A DNA stretch of 64,000 bases from Beroe forskalii (Eukaryota > Ctenophora > Nuda > Beroida > Beroidae): the NCBI GenBank assembly GCA_011033025.1, contig WFMF01000334.1, positions 1 through 64,000 on the forward strand, read 5' to 3'. The stretch's first letter is position 1, and each line of letters opens with the position of its first letter. Under the pieces are notes generated by a model. The model made no database searches. It was given only the letters and a program-made list of their open reading frames with translations, and was not told where the DNA came from. This document shows positions 48,601 to 57,553 of this stretch, one piece after another. A program made the translations under genes and the position numbers.

Positions 48601-49165
48601 AAGATCTTACTCAAACTTACCTTGAGATTAGCGGAAGCGTTCATGAGAAGTTTGTTGCCGTCTATTTCCTCATATCGAATCAAATCAGAATTCTCACCAA
48701 ACGCTTCCTTGGGAAAGTGGAATTAGTTAGTCAGCAGATAATTTACATTTCTGCAAAGGTTCATTAGGCAAACTCATCATGAATTTAAGATCTCATCATG
48801 AATCTGGCAAGAATTATAAATACAGATGTTTAAGCGTGTGAAATTTTCACTGTATGCTTGTTAAATTGTACTTTCTGGATGGGGATTGGGAACAATATGC
48901 ATAGATGAATCCACTGAGCCAACACCAATCAAAATTTCACAAGATACTTTGAATCCACAATACCTGCTTTGAAATCACCATAAGACGGACTAACCTTTAG
49001 GAGGTCTATCTGGGTGGTGTTACTGAGCAGGTCGTAGAGTCTCTGTCGGATGTCTGCTGCGATTTTCTGAGCTTCCTCCTGGCATACCTGGGTCTCTGGA
49101 TCGCACCCGAACACCAGTATCACTCCTAACACCGTGATAAGGACACATCTGATTGGACGGTGCAT
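20811..49165 (-). CDS. Voltage-gated calcium channel alpha2/delta subunit, complete, 16 exons
   Basis: Exons from 5' to 3': 49165-48995, 48707-48621, 48241-47991, 47764-47623, 46679-46585, 45796-45603, 45282-45177, 38080-37871, 34487-34343, 32911-32800, 31736-31531, 31117-30922, 29909-29687, 28874-28772, 21778-21563, 21353-20811. Every junction has AG/GT signals and fitting phase; the sum is 3000 nt, 999 aa plus stop, the usual family length. Order: signal peptide, VWA_N (about 90-215), VWA with DTSGS at 244-248, Cache region (about 440-600), cysteine-rich alpha2/delta C-terminus. In the known family these extracellular, proteolytically matured subunits raise surface expression of Cav channels. 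The introns carry most of the window's repeats. Which vertebrate paralogue it matches cannot be decided by eye. Confidence 0.92.
22088..22576 (-). CDS. Gypsy integrase C-terminal region
   Basis: Continues the integrase frame after the 743-bp insertion. It has the gypsy C-terminal signature [15 protein letters not shown] followed by [20 protein letters not shown], then an acidic, Asp/Ser-rich stretch and a basic end ([11 protein letters not shown]). The stop at 22088 lies 74 bp before the 3' LTR. Confidence 0.85.
   Translation of the reverse strand, partial: ANMHTRDLPPLMPDDKVRMWKNNKWTTRANVIRNHDENPRSYIVETLDGEMFRRNRQHLLKTNEKWPNSPMVAHLDDDIYSDCSEFVDDNISEIYSDNVDSDISSDNIDNSLNVEHETLTLLKPHIKPVIELTKFNMDTFSYEVSVRKSVRPKSKVDRFIPY
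22580..23322. mobile_element. Dimeric 743-bp insertion in gypsy integrase
   Basis: Two direct copies (22581-22910 and 22911-23240) of a unit of about 330 bp beginning TAAGCGGTTACATGTCG, then two copies of a 45-bp tail (CCAAACTTACACGGTCGC). The flanking gypsy reading frame shows the 3-bp duplication ATA at both edges. Each unit contains an inverted pair GTGACCGTATACC/GGTATACGGTCAC. The ends are not inverted repeats. I do not recognise the superfamily; the short ORFs inside look incidental. Confidence 0.75.
23326..25683 (-). CDS. Gypsy reverse transcriptase, RNase H and integrase region
   Basis: RT motifs include [28 protein letters not shown] and QDDIIVWG (the DD catalytic pair). RNase H shows [15 protein letters not shown]. 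The integrase HHCC finger ([17 protein letters not shown]) and the catalytic D-D-E set ([25 protein letters not shown]) are visible. The frame runs in from the right flank of the hAT insertion and is cut on the left by the dimeric insertion, so no internal ATG defines its true start. All catalytic residues looked for are present, suggesting the element was active until the insertions. Confidence 0.92.
25684..27105. mobile_element. Non-autonomous hAT-type element nested in gypsy
   Basis: Termini TAGGGTTTGCA and TGCAAACCCTA are inverted repeats, flanked by the 8-bp direct repeat GCTTTTTC (25676-25683, 27106-27113): the hAT signature. Subterminal parts are rich in TTATCGGCGATAA palindromes. The 1-kb centre is a degenerate minisatellite built on AGTGGTGTCAGGGTAA, with two perfect hairpins (about 26707-26785). 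No transposase. A truncated inverted relative lies at 52883-53512. Confidence 0.9.
27106..28412 (-). CDS. Gypsy gag and protease region
   Basis: Starts at the ATG 27 nt after the 5' LTR. The N-terminal half is a capsid-like gag domain ([30 protein letters not shown]). Near residues 250-285 are two zinc-knuckle-like motifs, [13 protein letters not shown] and [14 protein letters not shown] (the second a canonical CCHC). A retroviral-type aspartic protease follows, with [10 protein letters not shown] (D-x-G-A) in place of the usual DTGA. The frame is cut by the hAT insertion at its 3' end, and the natural stop seen today lies inside that element. Confidence 0.9.
28772..28874 (-). other. alpha2/delta exon 14, a 103-bp exon
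   Basis: A short exon found by phase and homology: acceptor CCAATTTCAG at 28875-28884, donor AAG|GTTTGC. It encodes [28 protein letters not shown] sequence, matching the family's sKAVeiyiqgkll.pavvGiki stretch. It brings one base in and ends in phase 0, exactly what exons 13 and 15 require. It lies 216 bp from the gypsy 5' LTR edge. Confidence 0.85.
29012..29445. repeat. 30-bp minisatellite in alpha2/delta intron 13
   Basis: About 14 copies of AACCTCATTAGGAGGGTGTT plus TAGTGAGACT, period exactly 30 bp, with two sub-variants alternating irregularly. Because 30 is a multiple of three, both strands carry long repeat ORFs that should not be read as genes. On the transcribed strand every unit contains ATGAG|GTTAGT, a good match to a 5' splice site. 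Confidence 0.93.
31742..32470. repeat. 44-bp minisatellite in alpha2/delta intron 10
   Basis: About 16 copies of a unit containing ACATAGGTTCAGAGACATTT and ATGGTCACCGAACATGTATC. The array ends about 5-10 bp upstream of the exon 11 acceptor (GGTACAG). Variants alternate GGTGACC/GGTCACC. On the transcribed strand each unit offers CTATGTTCAG, an acceptor-like string. Confidence 0.93.
32471..34342. other. Rest of introns 10 and 9, no gene
   Basis: Apart from exon 10 (32800-32911), this stretch shows only AT-rich intron sequence, a short ACAAGGTTT triplication near 33140, and a TATT microsatellite at about 34087-34130. Confidence 0.6.
34875..36638 (+). mobile_element. 5'-truncated LINE (non-LTR retrotransposon) in intron 8
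   Basis: Holds the C-terminal part of a LINE ORF2 followed by A-rich 3' sequence (36297-36360) and a run of 39 A at 36600-36638. The insertion splits an array of about 133-bp repeats: a matching flank fragment lies at 34730-34874. A possible target duplication is TTTTCGC, on both sides. It is antisense to the host gene. Confidence 0.75.
34924..36138 (+). CDS. LINE ORF2 C-terminal fragment
   Basis: 404 codons from the first ATG; the frame is open slightly further upstream, as expected for a 5'-truncated copy. It begins just after the RT catalytic core with the LINE-typical [12 protein letters not shown] and CGGLGLFDF (thumb region), and ends with a zinc-knuckle-like [18 protein letters not shown] (C-x2-C-x7-H-x4-C). 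No RT active site and no endonuclease are present, so it cannot act on its own. L1/Tx1-like affiliation is a guess from the C-terminal motif. Confidence 0.82.
   Translation: MTYNFLWGCKRDKIKREVVKRNTSCGGLGLFDFSEFIISLKLTLIKKILDPKFRHNWKNVLLSQLKFPNEPEISIENALAHPRYVIVSDVLKCYQDWKTKTTIAKGSCTNHCIWNNDNITDIGSRLWNNGLISRGILYITDFMDNDNTLMSYNLFCERWNLDSNIITPKSYVDIKMAIRKFNCPMVRHRDISRIDKKDSLLFFKDASKNVSDSVSGGKIRNQMQVTSSPDDLPALKAWTTHLNKDYIDWTVVLDNTFNGITNNYKLIQFQYKLLMRISTCKYMRYKMKIATDNGQCSLCHTSLETLEHIFLKCPHTQLFTDKLQRFIKNNIDTHYDDRNNIFFVLCNHTDPTINYLNLSAKWYISKNFQNSKPLDWLEYTRYTKFALNGDRSNIRVILLEKLTP
36640..37215. repeat. Tandem repeat, about 133-bp unit, in intron 8
   Basis: Four to five copies with the landmarks GGGCGTGGCCTCCCACGCCCC, GACCCAATATTGCGG, TTTATTCATCATAAGCAAC and CGATGGCGAAGGAATTTT, spaced 131-138 bp. 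The first landmark is itself a palindrome (GGGCGTGG..CCACGCCC). The array was split by the LINE. Confidence 0.9.
37871..38080 (-). other. alpha2/delta exon 8, abutting the 35-bp array
   Basis: 210 bp, beginning in the middle of a Ser codon at AG|TGACTACGTG and ending CGG|GTTAGT. It encodes the last strands of the VWA domain ([30 protein letters not shown]). Its first 10 nt and the preceding pyrimidine tract belong to the repeat unit of the upstream array. The third metal-site loop, usually (F/L)TDG, reads FSDY: the Asp is kept, Thr and Gly are not. Confidence 0.88.
38071..44600. repeat. 35-bp minisatellite carrying a 3' splice site, about 190 copies, intron 7
   Basis: On the transcribed (minus) strand the unit is a pyrimidine tract CTCTCCTCCCCCAG followed by TGACTACGTG and TCTCTCACC. 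Spacing is mostly 33-35 bp over 6.5 kb. The unit nearest the exon is the real acceptor of exon 8: CTCTCCTCCCTCAG|TGACTACGTG. The array therefore repeats the branch-proximal pyrimidine tract, the invariant AG and the first 10 coding bases. Length variants shift frame, giving the many Ser/Pro/Leu-rich ORFs, none of them genes. Confidence 0.96.
44601..45176. other. 5' part of intron 7, no gene
   Basis: Single-copy AT-rich intron sequence between the exon 7 donor (AG|GTATTA) and the minisatellite. Nothing else is recognised. Confidence 0.6.
45786..46216. repeat. Minisatellite of about 57 bp carrying a 3' splice site, intron 5
   Basis: Eight copies including the authentic one. On the transcribed strand each has CCCCCATCTGCCAG|GTACGGGTGG followed by TCACTGAACCCCTTGTGAAC. 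The authentic acceptor of exon 6 reads CCCCCATCTGCCAG|GTATGGGTGG. The copy near 46005-46030 even keeps the next exon bases GGGCGCTGA but has a mutated pyrimidine tract (CATTTCCCAG). The array directly abuts the exon. Confidence 0.94.
46217..46584. other. Intron 5 remainder, no gene
   Basis: AT-rich intron sequence. Short imperfect repeats of AGAGGCCTACAGATTAATTAG occur at about 46490-46565. Confidence 0.5.
46680..47622. other. Intron 4, no gene
   Basis: Single-copy sequence between exons 4 and 5. Short ORFs only; nothing recognised. Confidence 0.6.
47623..49165 (-). other. alpha2/delta exons 1-4: signal peptide and VWA_N domain
   Basis: Exon 1 starts at the ATG opening a hydrophobic leader ([17 protein letters not shown]), 57 codons in phase 0. 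Exon 2 is 87 bp in phase 0. Exon 3 (251 bp) holds [27 protein letters not shown] and N-glycosylation sequons. Exon 4 (142 bp) has the family hallmark [20 protein letters not shown] just before the VWA domain. An AG directly precedes the ATG, so a non-coding first exon further upstream is possible. Introns 1-4 contain nothing notable. Confidence 0.9.
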
Positions 49166-52100
49166 CTACCTCAGTTAGTTCCAAAATTCAGTCAAAAGTG
49201 AACTTTTTAGCAAAGTAAGACTATCGTAACACAAGATCACAGGAATTCGTGACTGTGAGAGTAAATGGCGAAAAAATCTACCCTATTTAGCTACTTTTAA
49301 CCTATTAAGTCATGAAATGACCCTTATCGGGGACTGCGACTATTGCACCGCGCGTCCTTCTACCACTCACTAAAGAGAGGAGAGGGGGCTAATAGAGTGT
49401 TACTAGGGGCTCCATCAGTTAGGAGCTCTATCAGCACAGACAATCAGTACATAGGAACTTAGAAAGCATACAGGGTTACTCGCACCTCCGTACGAGACTA
49501 AAGGACTAAGTCCCGTACGGGAGAGAGTTGTGAGCAACCTTCTTGATGATGACTAGTTTAGGACATGCTTAGGACTTGTTTAGGACTGGTTGGTAAGAAA
49601 GGTAGGACACATCGCACAAGTCACAGACACGTACTTGACAAGAGTCTAAGAAATTGCCACAAGCTCTCAGACAATACGAATACTCCAAACTAAAGGAATA
49701 TATTATTACTCAAGGGTTAGTGCACGGGTACTTTATTATATAGAGTTGCGCTGCATATAATAATCCGTTAGATAATATATTGAAGTATATATTTCTGCCT
49801 CTATAACTCATTTGCAATATTTCGACTTTAAACTTAGCGCATATTATATATATTCAAGGGTATAATATTCGCGAAAAACACAAAGACAAAACGGTAACCT
49901 GAAAGTAGTGCGTAACAATGGGTTAGCGTAGGGAAAACACATATTTTAACAGAGTTACAGAAAGGAAAACACATATTTCAACAGCAATTAGCTGCTGCTG
50001 CTGTCGATTATAGAGCGCGGAATGTGAGAGAGGAACAGAGAAGTTGGTAGCAGCTATTAGGGTATTGGAACTCGAGGTGGAATATAATATGCAGGAATCG
50101 GAACAGGTATATATTCCAACATACTTATCAGGAACACAGGCTGCCTGTCTGCGTCCGGACAGACTACTGCCGGTCGTTAAAAAGTTAATGACATGATGAC
50201 TTAATAATCAGTTGTTAATAAGGTACTAATTAACAGCCTCATGCAATTTTAATGATATCGACGATATTGAGCCACCTTTTGCAAGGTACGAAGCACGGTT
50301 TAAACATCATGACCCCATCTAAGTTGGAGGTAATAACAGAGTAACAAAGTGTCTGAAAAACAGTGGATTGGTACAGTGAAAGTATGGAAAATGAGGATAT
50401 AGACAACGGAAAAGACACAGCGGTGAATCCTCGAGCATGTATAATGCCTGTTAGACAAAACTCGGTGCTTTGCAGATATTATTAATAAGACCCTGATAAT
50501 CGGTAGCTTGATAATTAGCCACACATATTATGTTGCTGCCCCACATAACAATGTGTAACCCCACGTTATTAGGTCTTAAAGAGCCCCCACTAGTAACAAG
50601 TGGCAAGTGCCTACGACGGCCCTGGAGAATCAGAGTGTGTGTGTGTGTGTGTGTGCTGAATGTAGCCTCCACACAAGGATCTCTTAATGTGGCGGTGGCG
50701 CCCACCACTCACCACTATACAGTCCCAATTACCCGGACACACTCGTGGCATTTTCCAGGCGAAATTACCAAATTACAGTACGTTTAGCACGTACCCAGCT
50801 CAAATGAGGCTAGTGAAAAACGGGTGTAACGCTGTGTGTTGTTTGAGAAGACCCTGTCTAAAGATACGGGTGGAAAATAGAAGGCACTTCATACTTGATG
50901 ACTGTACCAGTCGTTTCACACCCAGTTTTATTTACTCAATAACTTATTCATTAAGTTTTACATTTACTAATTCACACATACTTCGTTTGGTTACTCAATA
51001 ACTGACTCACTCTTTTATTCACAGACTGACTGACTGCCTGACTGACTGACTGACTGACACACTCTCTCAGTAACAATAATAACAGCTTTTGAGAGATGTG
51101 TCAATCCTTCAGGAGCAATCTGTAAGCAATCTGTAAGCGAGATCAATTATTTGCACAGCCAATCATTAACTATACACTCAGATCTCGTGCGAATACCATC
51201 AAATTCATCATTACAACATAAGTACAGTAAGTAATGATAGTATGGAATCGTATATGAGTATAACATCCGAGATGGTTATTGACTGGTTTTGGGGAGAAAA
51301 TTCCTCGAAATCAGACCTTATAATATAACATGATAATACCTTGGTACTTTGAGCGCCGCGCGTGATAACGCTCGAACGAAGTGAGAGCGTTTGCGCGGCG
51401 TCTCAAAGTACCAAGGTATTATCTGTTATAATACTTGAAGGATGAATTTTCTGCGGTTTTTCATGTGAAAAGCAGTTTAATAGTCGGGGCCAATTATTTG
51501 ACTGTGAAATGTAATTGTATGTCCAATACTCACTCTCGGGAGCTTTTTGAGAGATTTACCTCTTCTAGAAAGTAAATGTTGAAAGTTTGAGTATAAATCT
51601 TCGAATTTTTTCAACCAACAGAAAGTTATTGCAGCAAAATGTCAGAAATAACAGCACAACTATCAAAGAAACAACAGATTGAACACTGAAATAGACTGAA
51701 ATTCTTAAATCAGGAACAGGATATTGATGATCTATGAAGCTGTGACAGGTCCGGTCCGAGGGCTGATATGTATCTACATAAATCATAGGTCAGAAGCATC
51801 AGATCGTAAAGTAGGTAGAAAAAGTTAAAAAGGTTGGCAAAATGTCTAATAAACTGGGGCAACGGTGCTCTACTCGAACTTTCTACTTGTGATTTGTGAA
51901 GACATATTCAGATATTGGTCAGAACCAAGGCTGCAAAATTCAATTCAATTCCAAACATAGTGTATAGGCATGAGTCGCAATCAAACCATGATTTAACTAT
52001 TGAAGACACTGTGAATTCTGATTCAGGAACTAGCAAACTCCGAACATTTTCGTGAGCCACAACTAAAATCCACAAAACGAGAAACTGAAATTGGTTGAAA

Positions 52101-52882
52101 TAACGCATGCATCTTTTGAGAAATGACTGATTGTGTAATTTAAAAAAGCACTGAACACTGATATGCCAACTCAAAGAATGACACATCTTTGAAAACTATG
52201 AATGGGAACATTTTCTTGACCTGAAACGTCCTTAAAACAACACTACAACGTATGATAATTGCATCACAAAAAACATTTGAAATATTGAAAGGCTCTGTCG
52301 AGGGTGCCGACTAAGAAGTCGCGCACAAAAACAATATGCCCTCACATTGGTACCAGCAGTAACGATCCAAGCGCCTATTGTTCGTGCGCGACACATAACA
52401 TGCCCGGGCAAGTTAGACACAGTCTGGGAAATGTCGCGAAGTTGTTATGAAACATGGTGCTCGCTCGATAATTAGCGGGATACAGTGTTTGAAATGTCTA
52501 GAAGGTATTATGGGATATAATTCTCTCATGAGAACGGATTATCACCGTATGCTGACAATATACTCTCCACGCACATGAAGGTTATCAATCATGAAGCACC
52601 ATGAGGGTTATCGGAAATAACGTGCTTGAAGGTATTATAACCGACAACCGTACTTTTGGAAGCGAATAATATATAATAGTTTATCTAATGGATTTGAGTG
52701 CAGATCAGTCCACTACTACTGAAAATCCGGATGATGGTTCCGTAGGTATAATCCGTGTAGGTTTTGAATCGCAACAAAAGCAGCTACAACCGAACGTGAC
52801 TAAGGTCAGATAATAAATGCTTTGCAGATATTATTACAGTGGTCGATGTTTAAGCTTATTTTAAATATATCACTTTACACTA
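49166..52882. other. Upstream region of the alpha2/delta gene
   Basis: No coding exon is seen. It must hold the promoter and any non-coding first exon, but no TATA or initiator can be assigned by eye. A GT microsatellite lies at 50636-50654, a CTGA microsatellite at about 51023-51060, and a fold-back element at 51333-51422. Confidence 0.5.
51333..51422. mobile_element. 90-bp fold-back element
   Basis: Near-perfect inverted arms of about 40 bp: ATAATACCTTGGTACTTTGA and its complement TCAAAGTACCAAGGTATTAT, with complementary inner GCGCCGCGCG/CGCGCGGCG blocks and a short loop. It is non-coding, probably a MITE. Confidence 0.75.
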
Positions 52883-53512
52883 GGGTTTGCAACCGATATT
52901 ATCGGAGATAAATTATCGCCGATAAAACGTGAAAAATAATTATCGGTTATCGGCGATAAAATCTGACCGATAATACCGATAATTTAATAAGCAAAATTTA
53001 CCATCTTTTGTCTTTGGAGAAGTTTCCTTACACCACTCAAGCACTCAATAACCCCAACATCACATTACCCCGACTTCACTTTTCGCTGGCATCAATTTAC
53101 TATGGCACCACTCAACTCTGACACTACTTTACCCAGAAACCAATAAGCCCTGACACCACTTTGCCCTGGCACCACTTTAACCTGACACCACTTTAACCTG
53201 ACACCACATAACCCCAAAAGTTTTGGGGTTATGTGGTGTCAGGTTAAAGAAGTGTCAGACGAAATTGGTTTTGGGCCAAAACCAATTTCGTCTGACACCA
53301 CTTTACCCTGACACCACTTTACCCGGGAACTTCTTTCTTATGGTACCACTTTACCCTGACACCAGTTCACGCCGCTCAACCCTGACAATACTTCACCCTG
53401 AAACCACTTAGCCCTGGCCCCTGATGACAGTTTTCCCTGACGCCAATTTCTCCTGAAACCACTATAACCTAACTATAGCACCAACTACCGTGACCCGCCC
53501 TGACAGCAGTAG
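52883..53512. mobile_element. Truncated hAT-type element
   Basis: Reverse-complement relative of the right part of the element at 25684-27105, starting at the terminus TAGGGTTTGCAACCG with the same CGGCGATAA palindromes and the CCTGACACCACTTTA minisatellite. Similarity ends at GCCCTGACAGCAG, about 630 bp in, with no second terminus. Confidence 0.85.
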
Positions 53513-54308
53513 GGTGCGCCCTTTTTTCAAAGTTTTTTAGGCTCTTTGACTCGATTGTAGATCTCAGTGAGCTGATCACGAGGATATCAAGTTTTTTGAA
53601 AATGGACAATGTCTTCCTTTGCCTCTGGGCGTTTTTCTGTTTCGTGACGTCACATCACGTGACTAGTCACGTGATCTGCCTGCTAGTACTTTGTGCGCGC
53701 TCTGATTCCGCGCGCGCAATTGCAATTCTATGCGCGTTCGCGGATCTGAGTTGTCCGTGTCAATTCTGTGCTATCTATGGCATTGGCAAGACTTATCTTT
53801 ATTGAAAAATAGAATTTTCTGTTACCAATCTATGATAGACGCAGATAGCAAATAATTTAAGGATCAGCTTATCTTGCCAGTGACATTTTCAAAGCTGATA
53901 ATTGCGATAACTTGGAAAGTGGAAGCTCAAGTTGATACATTGAGAGCTGAGAAGTACATCAGTACTTCTCAATCAAGAGTGTCCCCAGTCAGATCACATG
54001 ACAAAGCAGAGGACACTCCCTCAACCATTGATAGAGCAGAACAAGGTTCACGTCACTGATAGAGGAGGAAGCAAGCAGTATCTCTTTGACCATGAAGAAA
54101 TCCAGTTAACAGTGACCTAGTTTGTTATATTTCAACGAGTAATTGCTAATTCTATTTCATCGTTCGGCAGTCTATTCCGATCCCGAGATTTGTGAAAAGT
54201 GAAACACAGAAAAATCCGTTTTATTGTTTTGTACTTTTTTAATCATGAGTTATGGAAGTATACAGGAATTTTGTTCCCGCAGATTCCAAAATTAGGAGGT
54301 ATAACGAA
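53513..54308. other. Non-coding with CRE/E-box palindrome
   Basis: No gene is seen. At 53645-53652 is TGACGTCA and at 53656-53673 the perfect palindrome CACGTGACTAGTCACGTG. These match CRE and E-box consensus sites, but there is no evidence of a nearby start. Confidence 0.4.
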
Positions 54309-55081
54309 AGTGCGACATTTGACCCCCCGACATTACATCCCCCGACAGTACATCCCCCGACATTACATCCCCCGACACTTGACCCCCTGTGGTTTATAAA
54401 ATCTGATAGACAGGAGGCTGTCAGCAGAAGATCTGGAATAGGTCTGAGGGGGTTCTGGATCCTGTAGTTCCCCCTTCTTTTCAGGGCAGATGGCTTGAAC
54501 ACGGATCCTCTGGTTACACGGAACATCTTGGTTCAGGAGAGGTTCTGCTGCGACTGGAGTGTCTTGAGAAGGTTCCACATGGAGGAGTGGTGGCCTCATA
54601 GCAAGGAGTTGAAGGAGTGGTGAAAGGAGTCAAGGGCGTTGGTGGGCAGATCCAGCCGAAGCTGGAGAGGGACTCGAAGGAAGCCACAACATCCGCAACA
54701 GGGAGGAACACTCTGGAACAGTAAATCCAATATTTTATCCGTGGACAGTGTAGAGGTGGGTCTCCTGCTTGGGAGCTGCTTTGAAGGTCCCATCACCACA
54801 CCATGCACAGACTGACAGAGTCGTTCACTTTCCAGTATGTCAGAGATGCTGGGGTGTGGAGGGAAGGCATGGCAGGAGGTTGACGAGGAAGGAGCTGTTT
54901 AGAATATGAGGGAGCAGGCTGAAGGGAGGGGAGGTTCGAGGAGCTGTTCAATCGAGGAGGGTTCATTTTGTTTGACACTACGTCCTCAGCTCAGTCGTTC
55001 CCAAGCACAGTTCCCAAGCACAGTTGCATAGGAGTTTACTGTGCATATAGAGGGGATGTGATGTCGGGGTCAAATGTCGCA
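54309..55081. mobile_element. TIR element of about 770 bp
   Basis: Termini GTGCGACATTTGACCCC and GGGGTCAAATGTCGCAC are perfect inverted repeats, extended inward by CGACATTACATCCCC against GGGATGTGATGTCG. The left end has a short tandem CGACATTACATCCCC repeat. Proline-rich minus-strand ORFs inside are broken and not assigned. Confidence 0.75.
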
Positions 55082-55085
55082 CTTA

Positions 55086-57541
55086 AACACCTTGGTTAAC
55101 AAAAGTAGATAACGTACAACAAAACAAAAAAATTTCCGGAAATTTTGTAAAAAAACATAATTTTGAGCACTTTTATAAGGCCAAATTTACACAACGCTGC
55201 TAACGAAACACTGTAAACAAAAACAGTAAAACAATTCTGATTTGGCAACCCAAAATGGCCCCCCGAAAAAAAGGATGTGTATTTTACAAATTTTTGGATA
55301 ACATTAAATGCGTTCATGGAACCTTGAAGGACTCTTTTCAAAAACTATCCCAAAGGAAAAAGCCTAAAAATCAAAAACAACGAGGATTGTTTTTAAAATC
55401 TTCCGAAAAAGGGTGGGGAAACCATTTTGATAAAACCCCCTACCCGTGTTTACTAAAAATGCAGAAGACGAGTATTATTTGCAGTACATTTTCCCCTGGA
55501 ACAACTCAAGAAACTTCAATAAATTTGTAAATAAACACAAGATTTATTTACGAAAAAAGAGTACGACTATCTTGTAAATTTTAGTAGTAGGTTACATACA
55601 TATACGGGTTGCCAAAAATACACAAATGTAAAAACTTAAGGCTATTATAAAAAACAAAAAACTTTAAAATCGAACAACGGAGTACTTACTGTACCATTCA
55701 GTAAATTGGAAATTCCATTTCGACCCATAGTTTCAGGGAAAACTTGCCCAGTTTCGAGACTTTGTGAGCTAGCCAAACTGGATACTGAGACCATTTGAAG
55801 AAAACCATCCCCATCTTGTAATAGATAGTAATGATTTCCTGAGGAAACCCCCAAGCAAATCTCAGGATCTCACACTGGTGGCAATAGATGTCGTCCAGTT
55901 ATATCCTAGCATAAAGTAATGAGCTAGGACGGGAAGCTCTGAACTACTGGTTTAACAAGTTCCCTGACAAGTTTCTAAGAAATTTCAATGCAGAATTCAC
56001 TCTGCAGTTAATAGAATGTATCCAAGATAACGTTTACTTTACGTTTAACGATACAGTTTACAAACAACTTGAAGGCACGGCCATGGGCAACCACAGGCCC
56101 CACAGTACGCAAATCTAACTATAGCTTACCTTATTATCGATAAATTGTACCCCATAATTAAGCATAACTATGGGGAAGCCACAGCGCTACATGTTGAAGA
56201 GAATTTGATTCTCTTCTTAGATGACGGCTTCATGATACTCAACGAAACGTTAATCAAAGCGTTGTCTACCAATGCGCTAGATAAAAAGATAAAGTTCACA
56301 ATGGAGACATCGAACGGACAAGTACCATTTTTGGACGTGTTAGTTAAACTGGAACCAGTCCCAACTCAGACTTGATCACAGTATCCACGGACATACTACA
56401 AGGAAACAGACAGTTTCAATTACTTTCCGTTTCATAGCTCAGCTCCCAACCCATATCCCCAGAAACATCCCATATAACCTAGCTAGGAGGATAAGCACAA
56501 TAGTTTCGGATGAAAATATAAGGGATGTCAGTTGAATGAACTTAAGCCACGCCTTCTCAGGAAAAAGTATCCTGAAAAACTCATTGATGACGGAATTAAA
56601 AAGGCTAAAACTTATAACAGGGATGAACTACTCAACAGAGAGAAACGTACCAAGAGTCAAGACATAATAACCTAGTTACAGACTTCAACCCCGTGATCAA
56701 GAACCCATCTAACAGTATATTTGACATTTGCAAAAATTTGACTATGTTAGAAAAAGTAAATTCTAACAGTAACAAAAATATGCCCACGTTTATAAATGCT
56801 AAACGGCAGCCCCCCAATTTATTACGCAGCCTCTCTCTATCAGCTAGACGAGATCACGATTGTAAAAATAGCGATACAAAAGTAGGGTATAGCAAATGCA
56901 ATGATAAACGATGCATGACGTGCAAACAAATAATAACTGGGCACACTTATGAAACAAAAACGGCACAAAATTGAAACGTAACTTTAATTTCACCTGCAAA
57001 ACGAGGGATTTAGTTTACCTTATAATCTGTAACGGGTGTAATAAAGAATACGTTGGAGACAGGAGATGCACTAAACATGAGAATGAACACGCATCGTAAT
57101 CAGATAGAAATAGATAACTATAGAAAACTTAAAGTAAGTAAACACATTAAGCATGTATGTGGAGGGAATAAATTTTCAATTTTTCCGTTCAGAAAATGCT
57201 ATCAAAACTGTAGTGTATTTCGTGAAGAGACGGAAAAATTATACAGGAGCCTAATAAACGCCGAATTACATTAGGGGTCGATACCAGTCGTAATTTGAGT
57301 CTAAATCTCCCGATAACCCAAAGCAAGAGTGGTTATACGCGCTTATTACTACGTTGCTATGGTAACGAGGATATGCAGAGAATACAGCACGTGGAGACTC
57401 CATTTACGACGACGTGATTTACTTTTGCTTGAAGAAACCCGTACGAAGGGTTGAAACATGTTGCAATTGAGTAATATGATTTCACGTTTTAACATTTCAA
57501 GAATGGAATCTTAATTTGTTGACCAGCAACAATCCCTCATA
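55086..57541 (+). pseudogene. 5'-truncated, frame-broken Penelope-like element copy
   Basis: Closely matches the intact element from the start of its ORF2 (58855) to its 3' end, but lacks ORF1 and carries many one- and two-base indels plus larger gaps near 55220-55540. Fragments of RT (including FLDDGF) and the GIY-YIG module are still readable. It sits directly upstream of the intact copy, head to tail, the arrangement in which the upstream copy acts as a pseudo-LTR in this class. Confidence 0.9.
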
Positions 57542-57553
57542 TTACATACTTCT

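Noticed and set aside
54363..54978. Proline-rich minus-strand ORFs, one with a Tudor-like look (YWKVNDSVSLCMVW)
   Set aside because: They lie inside a TIR element, are broken by stops in each frame, and the resemblance is too short.
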